Shown: positions 52,299 through 60,773 of the stretch, in pieces
Layout of the letters: every line of letters starts with the position of its first letter
How positions within the stretch are numbered: the first letter of the stretch is position 1
Assembly (NCBI RefSeq): GCF_010686765.1
Contig: NZ_JAAGWF010000003.1
Span: 62,001 to 126,000 of the forward strand
Direction: 5' to 3'
Origin: Geodermatophilus sabuli
GTDB lineage: Bacteria; Actinomycetota; Actinomycetes; Mycobacteriales; Geodermatophilaceae
Length of the DNA stretch: 64,000 bases
Position numbers and translations under genes: made by a program
The notes under the pieces: generated by a model
What the model was told of the DNA's origin: nothing
Seen by the model: only the letters and a program-made list of their open reading frames with translations
Databases searched by the model: none

Positions 52299-52338
52299 GG
52301 CGACGGGCCATCGGCCACCCGGCCGGCCGGGGCGCGAC

Positions 52339-52383
52339 GGGGACCGGCGGGCCGGGGATCGCTCCCCGGCCCGGCCGGTCCCC
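52339..52383. terminator. Strong 20-bp-stem hairpin between convergent genes
   Basis: GGGGACCGGC...GGGGA and its near-complement (one bulged base) flank the loop TCGC. It lies between the stop of the MobR-like gene and the stop of the secreted hydrolase gene, so it probably serves both. Confidence 0.75.
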
Positions 52384-52390
52384 GCCGGGC

Positions 52391-53803
52391 TCAGCGGTGC
52401 CGCTTGCGGCCCGGCTCCCCCAGCCCGCCGACGAGGCGGGACGGGTCGAACTCGGTGAACCGCGCGCTGGTGCCCAGTGCCAGGGCGTCGGCGGCCGCGT
52501 TCAGCCGCTCCGGTTGCGCGACCCGACCCCAGCGGCCGGTGTCGAGCCGCTGCTCGAGAGCCTGCAGCGCCGCCACCTGCTCCGCCGCCTGGAACTCGCA
52601 GTGCCCCGTCCCCTGGACGTAGGCCTGGCGCAGCTGCCGCTCCTCCCCGGCCCGGCGCACCAGCTCGGCGTACCAGTCCTCGTGCTCGACGGGGACCAGT
52701 TCGTCGGCGACGGTGTGGATCGCCAGCTCGGGGACCTCCAGCTCCCCGGTGACCGTCGACGAGCGGGCCAGGTCGGCGACCGCGGCCGGGTCGGCCACGA
52801 CGTCCGCGTCCCGGGTGAGGGCGGCGAGGTCGGCCTCGAGGTCGAGTCCCGCCTCGCGGTAGAGCGCCGCCACCTGCTCGGCGTGCGGGCTGCTTTGGAG
52901 GAGTGTGCGGTAGTCCACGCCCACGTTGGAGGCGGTGTTGCCACCGGCGACCAGCTCGATCTGCTGCCGGCCGGTCACGTACCGCTCGAGGCCACCGCCC
53001 TCGATGAGGGCCTGGTACTGCTGCAGCTGCTCCGCAGCGTGGTCACCGGGCGGCGCGGGAGCGTCGCCGGAGAACCAGGTCGCCAGGTTCAGGTAGACCG
53101 ACGCGAGCGCGATCCGGGCCCGCCCCTCCGGCGTGGCCTGGGCCGCGGTGACCGACGCGATGAGCTGGTCGGCCGCCTGCTGCGCCTGCTCCGGGCTCTC
53201 GTACCGGACCAGCGGGACGTCGGGACCCAGCAGGTGCGACAGGGTGTACACGCCGTCGAGCTGGTAGGCGTTGAGGTTGAGCGCGCCCGCGACGATGCCG
53301 CAGGTGGTGAGGACGCCGCCGATCTCCCCCCGCGGGTCCTCGGCCTGCCGGGCACTGACGAGTCCGCCCATGGACCGGCCGAAGGCGATGGTCCGCTCCG
53401 GCTCGACGCCGAGCAGGTCCTCGAACGCCGCCAGGGCGGCGAACTGGTCGTCCACCGCCGTCTCGAGCGCCCAGAACGACGGCCCCGAGTAGGACGAGCC
53501 GACCAGGGCGTACCCCCGGTCGAGCAGCGCCTGCCGGGTCTCGTCGTCCGGCGCGTCCTGGGCGGTCAGCGGACCGAAGCCGTGCGCGTAGAGCACCACG
53601 GTCCCGTTCCACTCCGGCGGCACGTGCGCCACCCACGTGGCGCCGCTGGCCAGGTCGCCGCCGTACGGGCCTGGCGCCACCTCCGGCTGCAGCGTCGCGT
53701 CCGGCGGCGGCGTGGCGTCCGCGCCGGCGGCGGTCACCGACGCGCCACCGACCAGTGCCACGGCTCCCGCGACCGCTGTCAACCGTGTCGTCCACCTGCT
53801 CAT
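52391..53803 (-). CDS. Secreted alpha/beta hydrolase
   Basis: The 470-residue protein has a signal peptide (LTAVAGAVALVGGASVTAAGADA, cleavage near 26-30) and an alpha/beta hydrolase core: LYAHGFGP oxyanion region, nucleophile Ser144 in GRSMGG, a likely Asp367 in HTVADELVP and His401 in GTGHCEF. The substrate is probably an ester outside the cell. It is the distal gene of the run with the thioesterase, CoA ligase and GcvT-fold protein (128-bp gap), so it may release an aromatic acid from an ester; that link is inferred. Confidence 0.83.
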   Translation of the reverse strand: MSRWTTRLTAVAGAVALVGGASVTAAGADATPPPDATLQPEVAPGPYGGDLASGATWVAHVPPEWNGTVVLYAHGFGPLTAQDAPDDETRQALLDRGYALVGSSYSGPSFWALETAVDDQFAALAAFEDLLGVEPERTIAFGRSMGGLVSARQAEDPRGEIGGVLTTCGIVAGALNLNAYQLDGVYTLSHLLGPDVPLVRYESPEQAQQAADQLIASVTAAQATPEGRARIALASVYLNLATWFSGDAPAPPGDHAAEQLQQYQALIEGGGLERYVTGRQQIELVAGGNTASNVGVDYRTLLQSSPHAEQVAALYREAGLDLEADLAALTRDADVVADPAAVADLARSSTVTGELEVPELAIHTVADELVPVEHEDWYAELVRRAGEERQLRQAYVQGTGHCEFQAAEQVAALQALEQRLDTGRWGRVAQPERLNAAADALALGTSARFTEFDPSRLVGGLGEPGRKRHR

Positions 53804-53931
53804 CGACCACCTCGTCTCCGCCGGGAAACCCGGCATCGGGCTGCGTGTGATGCGGGCCACCCTCGCAGCCGTGGTGGACGAAGTACAGGCTTCCTGTCCT
53901 TTTTCCGCGCGCCGGCGCACGACGCGCCGCC

Positions 53932-54360
53932 TCAGGACGGCGGCACGCCGTCGGGAGCCGCTTGCAGCATGCCGGCGAGCTGGCCCCGGAACGCCTCGGG
54001 CAGGGGCAGTGGCCGCTCCCCGTCGCCGACGTAGACCACGGAGTGGCGCCCCTCGACGGCCGGCCGGCCGCCCGTGTGCACCGTCCAGGCATAGGCGATC
54101 GAGGACCTCCCGACCCTGACGACGCCGAGCGCGAGCTCGAACGCGTCGTCGAAGCGCAGTGCCGCGCGATAGGTGGCCTGGACGTCGACCCGCGGGAAGC
54201 CACCGTGGAACGAGTGGCCCAGGCTGCGCAGCAGGTCGTGCTCGGCGGCCTCGGCCCAGCGGAAGGCCGCCGTGAAGTGGATGCGGCCGCTGGCGTCGGT
54301 GTCGACCCACGCGACCCGGCCGCGGTAGAGGTGCTGCCCGCCCTCGGCGCTCCCGCTCAT
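53932..54360 (-). CDS. Acyl-CoA thioesterase of the 4HBT (hotdog) family
   Basis: The 142-residue protein has the hotdog pattern RVAWVDTDASGRIHFTAAFRWAEAAEHDLLRSLG, in which the early acidic residue and helix match 4-hydroxybenzoyl-CoA thioesterase-like enzymes, followed by VDVQATYRAALRFDDAFELALGVVRVG. It should hydrolyse aryl- or acyl-CoA. The ATG overlaps the stop codon of the CoA ligase gene by 4 bp. Having both ligase and thioesterase suggests a CoA-ester intermediate. Confidence 0.87.
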   Translation of the reverse strand: MSGSAEGGQHLYRGRVAWVDTDASGRIHFTAAFRWAEAAEHDLLRSLGHSFHGGFPRVDVQATYRAALRFDDAFELALGVVRVGRSSIAYAWTVHTGGRPAVEGRHSVVYVGDGERPLPLPEAFRGQLAGMLQAAPDGVPPS

Positions 54361-55970
54361 GCTCGGTCCTCGTGACCGGGCGCCGAGGCGTCGGGGCCGT
54401 CGAACCGTTGCCGCAACGCGATCTTGTCGTACTTCCCCACCGCCGTCTTCGGGATCGCCTCGACGAACTCCACGCGCTCCGGGAGCCACCAGCGGGCGAC
54501 CTTGGGAGCGATGAACTCCCGCAGCTCCTCGGGCGTGGCCGAGGCCCCGGGCTTGAAGGACACCACCGCCATCGGCCGTTCGGTCCACTTCTCGTCCGCG
54601 ACGGCGATGACCGCCGCCTCGGCCACCGCCGGGTGGTCCATCAGCGCGTTCTCCAGCTCGGGGGTGGAGATCCACTCACCACCGGACTTCACCAGGTCCT
54701 TGGCCCGGTCCTGGATGTGGATGTACCCGTGCGGTGTGATCGCGACGACGTCCCCGGTCCGGAACCAGCCGTCGTCGGTCCACTGCTGCCCGCTGGCCTG
54801 CGGGTCCCCGACGTACTCCCGGGCGACCCAGGGCCCGCGGACCTCGAGCTCGCCCATGCTCCGTCCGTCCCAGGGCACCAGGCCGGAGTCGCCCCGGGCC
54901 CGGATCTCGAGGAAGGGCATCGGCAGCCCCTGGGCGTGGCGGTGCCGCCGCTGCTCCTCCTCCGGGGCCTGCCGCAGCTCGTCGGTGAGGTTGGCGATGG
55001 CGCCCATGACCAGCTCCGTCATGCCCCAGGTGTGCACGAGGGGGACGCCGTGCCGCCGGCGCAGCCCCTCGATCATCGCGGGCGGTGCGGTGGCACCACC
55101 GCTGAGGACGGCGCGCAGCGAGCTGGTGTCGTACGCACCGGGCGCACCGTCGAGAGTCGTCAGCAGGCCCATCCAGACGGTGGGCACACCACCGGTGAGG
55201 GTCACCCGCTCCCCCGCGACGAGCTCGAGCAGGCTGGCCGGGTCGAGGAAGCGGCCGGGCAGCACCTGCTTGGCCCCGAGCAGCGCCGCGGTGTAGGGCC
55301 AGCCCCAGGCCAGCGCGTGGAACATCGGCACCACCGGCATGACCACGTCGTCGTCCCGGATCGCCAGCCACCCGCTGAGCGCACTGGACAGCGCGTGCAC
55401 CGCGATGGCCCGGTGGCTCACCTCGACCCCCTTGGGCCGCCCGGTGGTCCCGCTGGTGTAGGTCACCAGCGCGGTGGACCACTCGTCGAGCTCGCCCGGC
55501 TGCCACTGCGGGTCCCCGCCGGCGAGCAGCTCCTCGTAGGACAGCAGCCCCTCCGGCGCCTGCCCCACGACGACCACGTGCCGGAACGGCGTCCGGTCGC
55601 GGATCTCCGCGTAGAGGCCCAGGAACGACTCGTCGACGACGAGGACCCGGTCGCCGGCATCGGCGGCGATGTAGGCGACGTCGTCGGCGTGCAGCCGCGG
55701 GTTGAGCGGATGGGTGACCAGCCCGGCGATCGGGGCGGCGTAGTAGACCTCCCAGTGCTCGGCCTGCGTCCACAGCAGCGTGGCCACCCGAGCGCCGGGC
55801 TCGAGCCCGAGGCCCAGCAGCGCGGAGGCGAGCTGCCGCGACCGGCGACCCAGCTCGGCGTAGGTCGTGCGGTGCAGGGAGCGGTCCGGACGGCGGCTGA
55901 CCACCTCGCGGCCGGGGGCGAACTGCTCGGCGCGGCGGAGGATCGCGGCGATGTCCAGGGACTGGTGCAC
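54357..55970 (-). CDS. AMP-dependent acyl-CoA ligase
   Basis: The 537-residue ANL enzyme has the P-loop YTSGTTGRPKG (171-181), VPMFHALAWGWPY, HTWGMTEL (313-320), the adenylate-binding GWFRTGDVV and IQDRAKDLVKSGGEWIS, and the C-terminal lysine in PKTAVGKYDKIALRQ. The sequence resembles medium-chain or aromatic acyl-CoA ligases (AlkK-like). A GTG nine bases upstream overlaps the stop of the GcvT-fold gene and is an alternative start. In context it probably activates an aromatic or phenylpropanoid acid. Confidence 0.9.
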   Translation of the reverse strand: MHQSLDIAAILRRAEQFAPGREVVSRRPDRSLHRTTYAELGRRSRQLASALLGLGLEPGARVATLLWTQAEHWEVYYAAPIAGLVTHPLNPRLHADDVAYIAADAGDRVLVVDESFLGLYAEIRDRTPFRHVVVVGQAPEGLLSYEELLAGGDPQWQPGELDEWSTALVTYTSGTTGRPKGVEVSHRAIAVHALSSALSGWLAIRDDDVVMPVVPMFHALAWGWPYTAALLGAKQVLPGRFLDPASLLELVAGERVTLTGGVPTVWMGLLTTLDGAPGAYDTSSLRAVLSGGATAPPAMIEGLRRRHGVPLVHTWGMTELVMGAIANLTDELRQAPEEEQRRHRHAQGLPMPFLEIRARGDSGLVPWDGRSMGELEVRGPWVAREYVGDPQASGQQWTDDGWFRTGDVVAITPHGYIHIQDRAKDLVKSGGEWISTPELENALMDHPAVAEAAVIAVADEKWTERPMAVVSFKPGASATPEELREFIAPKVARWWLPERVEFVEAIPKTAVGKYDKIALRQRFDGPDASAPGHEDRA

Positions 55971-55975
55971 GGTCC

Positions 55976-57355
55976 TCACTCCCCCCGCGCGGCGGCGGCC
56001 GCGACCGGGTCGTCGCGCCGGTGGTCGGGCAGCAGCGGCTGCTCGGAGACGGTCGCCCGCAGTCGCCAGGTCGGTGAGCCCGGGAAGCCCCAGTCGACCG
56101 TGACCTCGGCGCCGGGCTGCAGCCCGGCGTCCAGGCGGGCGTGGCTGACCATCCGGCGCAGCGTCGGGCTGTGCGCGGCCGCCGACGCCCAGCCGGCCGC
56201 CTCGCCGTCCCGACGGACGCGGTGGAACTGCAGCCGGAACTGACCCCAGGCCTGGTCGGGCGCCGGCGGGGCCGGGGCATCGCGGAACTGCGCGGCGAAG
56301 AGCTCGCCGACGTCGTCGGCGTCCCACACCAGGGCGCGCCATCGCCGGGTCGGGCCGCCGGCGTCGGCCTCGGCGCGCACGGCGTCCCGCCCGACGAAGT
56401 CGTGGTCGAGGTCGACCGCCCGGCTCCAGCCGAGTTCGGCCGGCGTGACCAGGTGCTCGGTGAGGTCGTGGTCGAGTGCGGCGAGCTCGTCGTCGGTGGC
56501 CCACAGCCGGGCGAAGCGGGGCAGCTTGTCCGCCGGGAAGCGGTCGGGGAGGTAGTCGCGGATGACGGTGGGCACGTTGCTCTCGGTGTGGCCGATCATC
56601 TGGGCGCGGTAGCCCAGCTCCCGCAGTCCGACGTCCCGCCCGACGTCCCGGATGCGCCGCCACAGCTCGTGGGCGCGCCCGGTGTCGGTCCGCATGAGGA
56701 ACTCGTAGCCGATCTCGCCGGTGACCCCCTGACGCTGGACGATCACCTCGGTGTCGAACAGCGTGGTCCGGCGCCAGCGGGAGAAGCGCAGGTCGGCGAA
56801 CGACTCGCCGGTCACGGCCTCCAGCACCGGGAGCGACTGCGGCCCCTGCAGGGCGAAGCACGTCCAGTCGGGCGTCTGGTCGGCCAGGTGCACGTCCATG
56901 CCCAGTCTCTGCGCCTGGAGGGGCAGCCAGAACTGCGCGCCGGACTGGGTGAAGAGGAAGTCGTCGTCGGCGAGCTTGAGCGCGACCCCCTCGATGGCGA
57001 TGCGGCCGGCCGCGCTGAGCATCGGGGTGAACCGGGTGGCTCCGACCTGCTGGCTCAGCACGCTCTTGGCGGAGATCCGGTCCAGGAACGCCTCGGCGTG
57101 CGGTCCGGTGATCCGGACCTTGTTCAGCCAGCTCCAGTCGCCGAGCACGGCCGTCGTCCGCAGCGCGCGGGACTCCTCCCACCAGCGGGTGTACTCGTGG
57201 GCCATGAGGAAGCCGCCGTTGAGGTGCGCCCACAGCCGGCTGGTGTTGGACTCGTCCTGCGCCGGCGCCCCCGGACTGCCCAGGTAGGGCCGCTCCACGA
57301 AGGCGAGGTCGCGGTACTGGTTGGCGCGGAGGTACTGCTCGCGCAGATCGTCCAT
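55976..57355 (-). CDS. Long GcvT-fold protein, LigM/DesA-type folate-dependent O-demethylase candidate
   Basis: The 459-residue protein has the GcvT folate-binding fold (LGDWSWLNKVRITGPHAEAFLDRISAKSV, WTCFALQGPQSLPVLEAVTG, GVTGEIGYEFLMRTD, GWSRAVDLDHDFVGRDAV) but is about 90 residues longer than glycine-cleavage T protein. That length and the N-terminal YLRANQYR...WEESRALRTTAVLGDWSW match LigM/DesA, which move methyl groups from vanillate or syringate to tetrahydrofolate. Co-transcription with a CoA ligase and thioesterase and divergence from PaaX support aromatic catabolism. DMSP demethylase or a sarcosine-type enzyme are alternatives. Confidence 0.75.
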   Translation of the reverse strand: MDDLREQYLRANQYRDLAFVERPYLGSPGAPAQDESNTSRLWAHLNGGFLMAHEYTRWWEESRALRTTAVLGDWSWLNKVRITGPHAEAFLDRISAKSVLSQQVGATRFTPMLSAAGRIAIEGVALKLADDDFLFTQSGAQFWLPLQAQRLGMDVHLADQTPDWTCFALQGPQSLPVLEAVTGESFADLRFSRWRRTTLFDTEVIVQRQGVTGEIGYEFLMRTDTGRAHELWRRIRDVGRDVGLRELGYRAQMIGHTESNVPTVIRDYLPDRFPADKLPRFARLWATDDELAALDHDLTEHLVTPAELGWSRAVDLDHDFVGRDAVRAEADAGGPTRRWRALVWDADDVGELFAAQFRDAPAPPAPDQAWGQFRLQFHRVRRDGEAAGWASAAAHSPTLRRMVSHARLDAGLQPGAEVTVDWGFPGSPTWRLRATVSEQPLLPDHRRDDPVAAAAARGE

Positions 57356-57399
57356 GGCTCCTCGCTCGTCGCGTCGTCGCTGTCCGCACGGACCGACTC

Positions 57400-57429
57400 A
57401 AGCTAGACGCTCATCCGGACGAGCGTCAA
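57400..57429 (-). promoter_or_regulatory. Promoter and palindromic operator of the first GcvT-fold operon
   Basis: On the minus strand TTGACG (57424-57429) and TAGCTT (57400-57405) are 18 bp apart. A 22-bp palindrome with one mismatched pair (57406-57427; arms GACGCTC and GAGCGTC around a TCCGGA core) fills the spacer and part of the -35 box. The PaaX-type regulator encoded 50 bp away is the obvious candidate to bind it. Confidence 0.7.
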
Positions 57430-57466
57430 CGATGGTGTCCAGCGGTGAGCCGGCCCGCCAGGTGCC

Positions 57467-57472
57467 TACGAT
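57467..57472 (+). promoter_or_regulatory. -10 element TACGAT of the PaaX-type gene
   Basis: The hexamer ends 7 nt before the GTG at 57480, so this regulator's mRNA is probably leaderless. Confidence 0.5.
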
Positions 57473-57479
57473 CCCTGGC

Positions 57480-58391
57480 GTGAGCGAGGTGACGGCGATC
57501 CCCGACGCCACGTCCGGTGCCGCCGTCGGCACCCGGCCGCAGCACCTGCTCCTCACCTTGCTGGGCGACTTCTGGTACCACCGCAGCGAGTCGCTGCCGT
57601 CGACGGCGCTGGTCCGGCTCCTGGCCGAGTTCGGCGTCACCGAGCCGAACGCCCGGGCCGCGATCAGCCGCCTGGCCCGCAAGGACCTCCTGGTCGCCAC
57701 CCGCCAGGGCCGGCGGACGGCGTACGCCCTGAGCGAGACCGGCCACGCCACCCTGGTCGAGGGCACCCGCCGGATCTTCCGGTTCGGCAACGACCCCCAG
57801 CCGTGGGACGGCCGGTGGACGATGGTCGCCTTCTCCGTCCCCGAGGAGAACCGCCCGCTGCGGTCCACCCTGCGCACGCGCCTGCGCTGGCTGGGCTTCA
57901 CCGCGCTCTTCGACGGCGTCTGGACCGCCCCCGGCGATCACAGCGCCGAGGCCGGCGCCCTGCTCGCCGAGCTCTCGCTGACGACCGCGACCATCGTCGT
58001 GGGCACGGCCTGCGGACCGGCCGAGGGAGATCCGGCGCGCGCCTGGGACCTGCAGGGCCTCAGCGACCGCTACACGGCCTTCCTCGCGGACTTCGGCGAC
58101 ATCGCCGAGCGGGTCCACGCGGGTGAGGTCAGCGACACCGAGGCGCTGGTCCGGCGGACGACGCTGATCGACGTCTGGCGCACCTTCCCGGCGCTCGACC
58201 CCGAACTTCCGGTGGAACTGCTCCCCGCCGACTGGCCGGCACGCCGGGCCCGCGAGCTGTTCACCGACGTCTACGACGCCCTGGGCCCGCGGGCCACCCG
58301 CCGCTTCCGCGAGCTCGTCGCGGTCGACGACCCGGCTGCCGCACCACTCGCCCGGCACCACACCTCGACCGAGGCCCTGTCCGAGGCCTGA
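57480..58391 (+). CDS. PaaX-family transcriptional regulator
   Basis: The 303-residue protein matches PaaX in length and order: N-terminal winged helix (QHLLLTLLGDFWYHRSESLPSTALVRLLAEFGVTEPNARAAISRLARKDLLV), the central domain (WDGRWTMVAFSVPEENRPLRSTLRTRLRWLGFTALFDGVW) and the C-terminal domain (LIDVWRTFPALDPELPVELLPADWPARRARELF). PaaX proteins repress aromatic acid operons and respond to aryl-CoA esters, which fits the neighbouring CoA ligase. It lies between the two operons that carry GcvT-fold proteins. Confidence 0.93.
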   Translation: MSEVTAIPDATSGAAVGTRPQHLLLTLLGDFWYHRSESLPSTALVRLLAEFGVTEPNARAAISRLARKDLLVATRQGRRTAYALSETGHATLVEGTRRIFRFGNDPQPWDGRWTMVAFSVPEENRPLRSTLRTRLRWLGFTALFDGVWTAPGDHSAEAGALLAELSLTTATIVVGTACGPAEGDPARAWDLQGLSDRYTAFLADFGDIAERVHAGEVSDTEALVRRTTLIDVWRTFPALDPELPVELLPADWPARRARELFTDVYDALGPRATRRFRELVAVDDPAAAPLARHHTSTEALSEA

Positions 58392-58414
58392 GCCCTCGCC
58401 GCCCCGCGCCGGGG

Positions 58415-59698
58415 TCAGACGGCGCGCAGGTCGCTGCGGCGGCGGTCGGTCTTGTACGGGGCGGGGGCGACCGTGGCCCGGATCGCCTTCTGCGGACCCT
58501 GCGGCGTCCCCCAGTGGACGGTCACCCGGGTCCCCGGCTCGCTGTGCGCGACGTCGATCGTGCACAGCGAGAGCATCTCGCGGAAGTGGTGGCTGTAGCC
58601 CCGGGAGGTGGCCACGCCGACCAGGTCGTCCCCGACGGTGACCCGGTCCGCCCACATGAACCCCCGGGGATCGCGGGGCATCTCCATGAACGGGTACACC
58701 TGCCCGGGCCGGAACAGCGACATGAAGACGTCGCCGACGTCCTCGCTGTCCCAGACCAGCGTGCGGATCACCCGTCGCGGGTCCGCCTTCTCCGCCTCCA
58801 GCGCGGGGCGGCCCAGGAAGTCGTGGTCGAAGACGATGTTCCGCGCCCAACCGAGCTCGACCGGGCTCCGGTAGTACTCGCCGACCTCGCGGCCGTCGTA
58901 GCTGCCGGCGATGTACGCCGGCTGCGCGAACGCCGGCATCGAGGCGGTGAACTCGGCCAGGTACCCGGCCATGTCCGCGCCGAAGATGGCCGGGATGTAG
59001 TCGGTGGCGATGGTCGGGAAGCACGCCTCGAGGTGGTTGATGGGGGCTGCTCGCCAGCCCAGCCGGCGGAGGTCGAACCGCTGCCCGGCCGCCACGATCA
59101 GGTCGTAGACCTCCTGGCCGTGCTCGATCGGCCCCTGCAGCTCGAAGCCGACCTCGCCGGCCATGCCCTGCCGCAGGGCCCACACCTGGTGCCCGGCGAT
59201 CGTCACGGGCGCGACCCGCATGAACCCGGTGTCCCGCAACTGGGGCGAGCCCGTCACCTCCTCGAGGAGTGCGATCGAGCTCGGGCCCGACACCTGGAAG
59301 ATGAACCAGTCGTCCCGCTCCACCCGGGCGTCGTAGCCCCCGCGGGCGAGTTGATGGCTCATCCAGAACCCACCCCGGCCGTGCAGCATGAACTCCTCCG
59401 CACCGAAGCGGGTGAGGATCCCCTCGTGGATCACCTTGCCGTCCCCGTCGGTGTGGATCACGTGCTTGGACTGGCCGAGCTGGAACCGGGCGAAGCTGTT
59501 CACCGAGAAGTCCGAGAACAGCCGGAGGACGTCGGGGCCGGTGAAGCGGTGCTGCCAGAGGAAGGACCAGTTGCCGATGTAGCAGGCGTCCTTCCACGAC
59601 AGGCTCTCGTCCAGCCAGTCGGTGTACTCCGGCTCGCCGAACCGCGTCCATGCGTAGGTCGGCGGCGGGGTCCGCATGCTGTCCACCGTGTAGGTCAT
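58415..59698 (-). CDS. Second long GcvT-fold protein, O-demethylase candidate
   Basis: The 427-residue protein has GcvT-fold segments (CYIGNWSFLWQHRFTGPDVLRLFSDFSVNSF, WFIFQVSGPSSIALLEEVTG, GMAGEVGFELQGP, GWARNIVFDHDFLGRPAL) and shares the overall plan of the protein at 55976 without being a close copy (for example DWSW/NWSF and ELGW...DHDF). It follows the substrate-binding lipoprotein gene by 40 bp with its own GGGGAGG ribosome site. Two different proteins suggest two methoxy positions or two substrates; that is inference. Confidence 0.73.
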   Translation of the reverse strand: MTYTVDSMRTPPPTYAWTRFGEPEYTDWLDESLSWKDACYIGNWSFLWQHRFTGPDVLRLFSDFSVNSFARFQLGQSKHVIHTDGDGKVIHEGILTRFGAEEFMLHGRGGFWMSHQLARGGYDARVERDDWFIFQVSGPSSIALLEEVTGSPQLRDTGFMRVAPVTIAGHQVWALRQGMAGEVGFELQGPIEHGQEVYDLIVAAGQRFDLRRLGWRAAPINHLEACFPTIATDYIPAIFGADMAGYLAEFTASMPAFAQPAYIAGSYDGREVGEYYRSPVELGWARNIVFDHDFLGRPALEAEKADPRRVIRTLVWDSEDVGDVFMSLFRPGQVYPFMEMPRDPRGFMWADRVTVGDDLVGVATSRGYSHHFREMLSLCTIDVAHSEPGTRVTVHWGTPQGPQKAIRATVAPAPYKTDRRRSDLRAV

Positions 59699-59738
59699 CG
59701 CCGGTTCCTCCCCTTGCGTCGCGGCCCTCGCTGCGCGG

Positions 59739-60722
59739 TCACCGGGCACTCTCGGCGACCAGGTCCTCGACGGCGACCTCGGACTCGATGAGTTCGTCCT
59801 CCAGGGCCAGGTCGATGAGCCGCTGCGTCGAGTCCACGTTCACCTCCGGCTCCCAGCCGGGCAGCGTGACCTCCGCGACGACCTCCGGCGGGATCTGCGT
59901 GTAGGTCGTGATGACGTCCCGGGCCTCCTCGGGGTTCTCCTGCGCGTACTCGGCCGATCGGGCCACCGCGGTGGCGAACCGCTCCACGAGGTCGGGGTCC
60001 TCCTGCAGCCTCTGCTCGGAGGTGAAGTAGGCCGAGGCCATCAGGTCCGGCGAGACGTCGATCCAGTTCCACGCCACCGGCACCGCTCCCTGCGCGAGCG
60101 CCCCGGTGAGGAAGGGCTCGACCACCCAGATCGCGTCGACCTGCCCGGTCTGGAGCGCGGCGGCCATGTCCGGCAGCGGCAGCTCGACGAACTGGACGGC
60201 GTCGGGGTCACCACCGGCGGCCCGGACCGACTCGCGGATCGACGTGTCGCCGATGTTGCGCAGGGTGTTCACCGCGACGCGGCGGCCCGCCAGGCCGGCG
60301 GCGTCGGTGATGTCGCTGCCCGGCCCCACGACGACGGCGCCGTAGTCGGCCCCCACCTCGCCGGTGCTCGAGCCGCCGGGCGCGATGATCTTGACCGGGA
60401 GCCCCTGGCTGCGCGCGAGGATCAGTGACGTCGGGTTGCTGAAGCCGAAGTCGAGTTCACCGCCGAGCACGCTCGGGATGATCGCGGCTCCGCCCTGGGC
60501 GGTGGTGAAGCTGAGCTCGATCCCCTCGTCGGCGAAGAAGCCCTCCTCCACGCCCAGGTAGATCGGTGCCAGGTCCACCAGCGGGAGGACGCCCAGGGAC
60601 ACCTGGGTCACCGAGGTCCCGCTGCCCGTGGCCTCCGGCTCGCCGGACGCCTCACCACCTCCACACCCGGCCAGCGCCAGGCAGGCGGCGGCGACCGCGG
60701 GCAGAACTGTGGACCTGCGCAT
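59739..60722 (-). CDS. ABC transporter substrate-binding lipoprotein (NMT1/SsuA-like)
   Basis: The 327-residue protein has a lipoprotein signal (VLPAVAAACLALAGCGGG, lipobox LAGC) and an NMT1/THI5-like binding fold (QVSLGVLPLVDLAPIYLGVEEGFFADEGIELSFTTAQGGAAIIPSVLGGELDFGFSN, then ALQTGQVDAIWVVEPF). Relatives bind taurine, nitrate, pyrimidines or aromatic acids. No permease or ATPase gene lies nearby, so it is an orphan within this window. The operon it heads includes a GcvT-fold protein, which suggests a methoxylated ligand. GAGGAG lies five bases before the ATG. Confidence 0.87.
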   Translation of the reverse strand: MRRSTVLPAVAAACLALAGCGGGEASGEPEATGSGTSVTQVSLGVLPLVDLAPIYLGVEEGFFADEGIELSFTTAQGGAAIIPSVLGGELDFGFSNPTSLILARSQGLPVKIIAPGGSSTGEVGADYGAVVVGPGSDITDAAGLAGRRVAVNTLRNIGDTSIRESVRAAGGDPDAVQFVELPLPDMAAALQTGQVDAIWVVEPFLTGALAQGAVPVAWNWIDVSPDLMASAYFTSEQRLQEDPDLVERFATAVARSAEYAQENPEEARDVITTYTQIPPEVVAEVTLPGWEPEVNVDSTQRLIDLALEDELIESEVAVEDLVAESAR

Positions 60723-60773
60723 GTCGGCTCCTCGGGACACGGCCGCTGACTCGAGTGTGGCGGCGCGCACATC

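Noticed and set aside
55976-59698. Annotation of the two GcvT-fold proteins as glycine cleavage T protein
   Set aside because: They are too long, lie far from gcvP/gcvH and are surrounded by aromatic-type genes; a LigM/DesA-type role fits better, though unproven.
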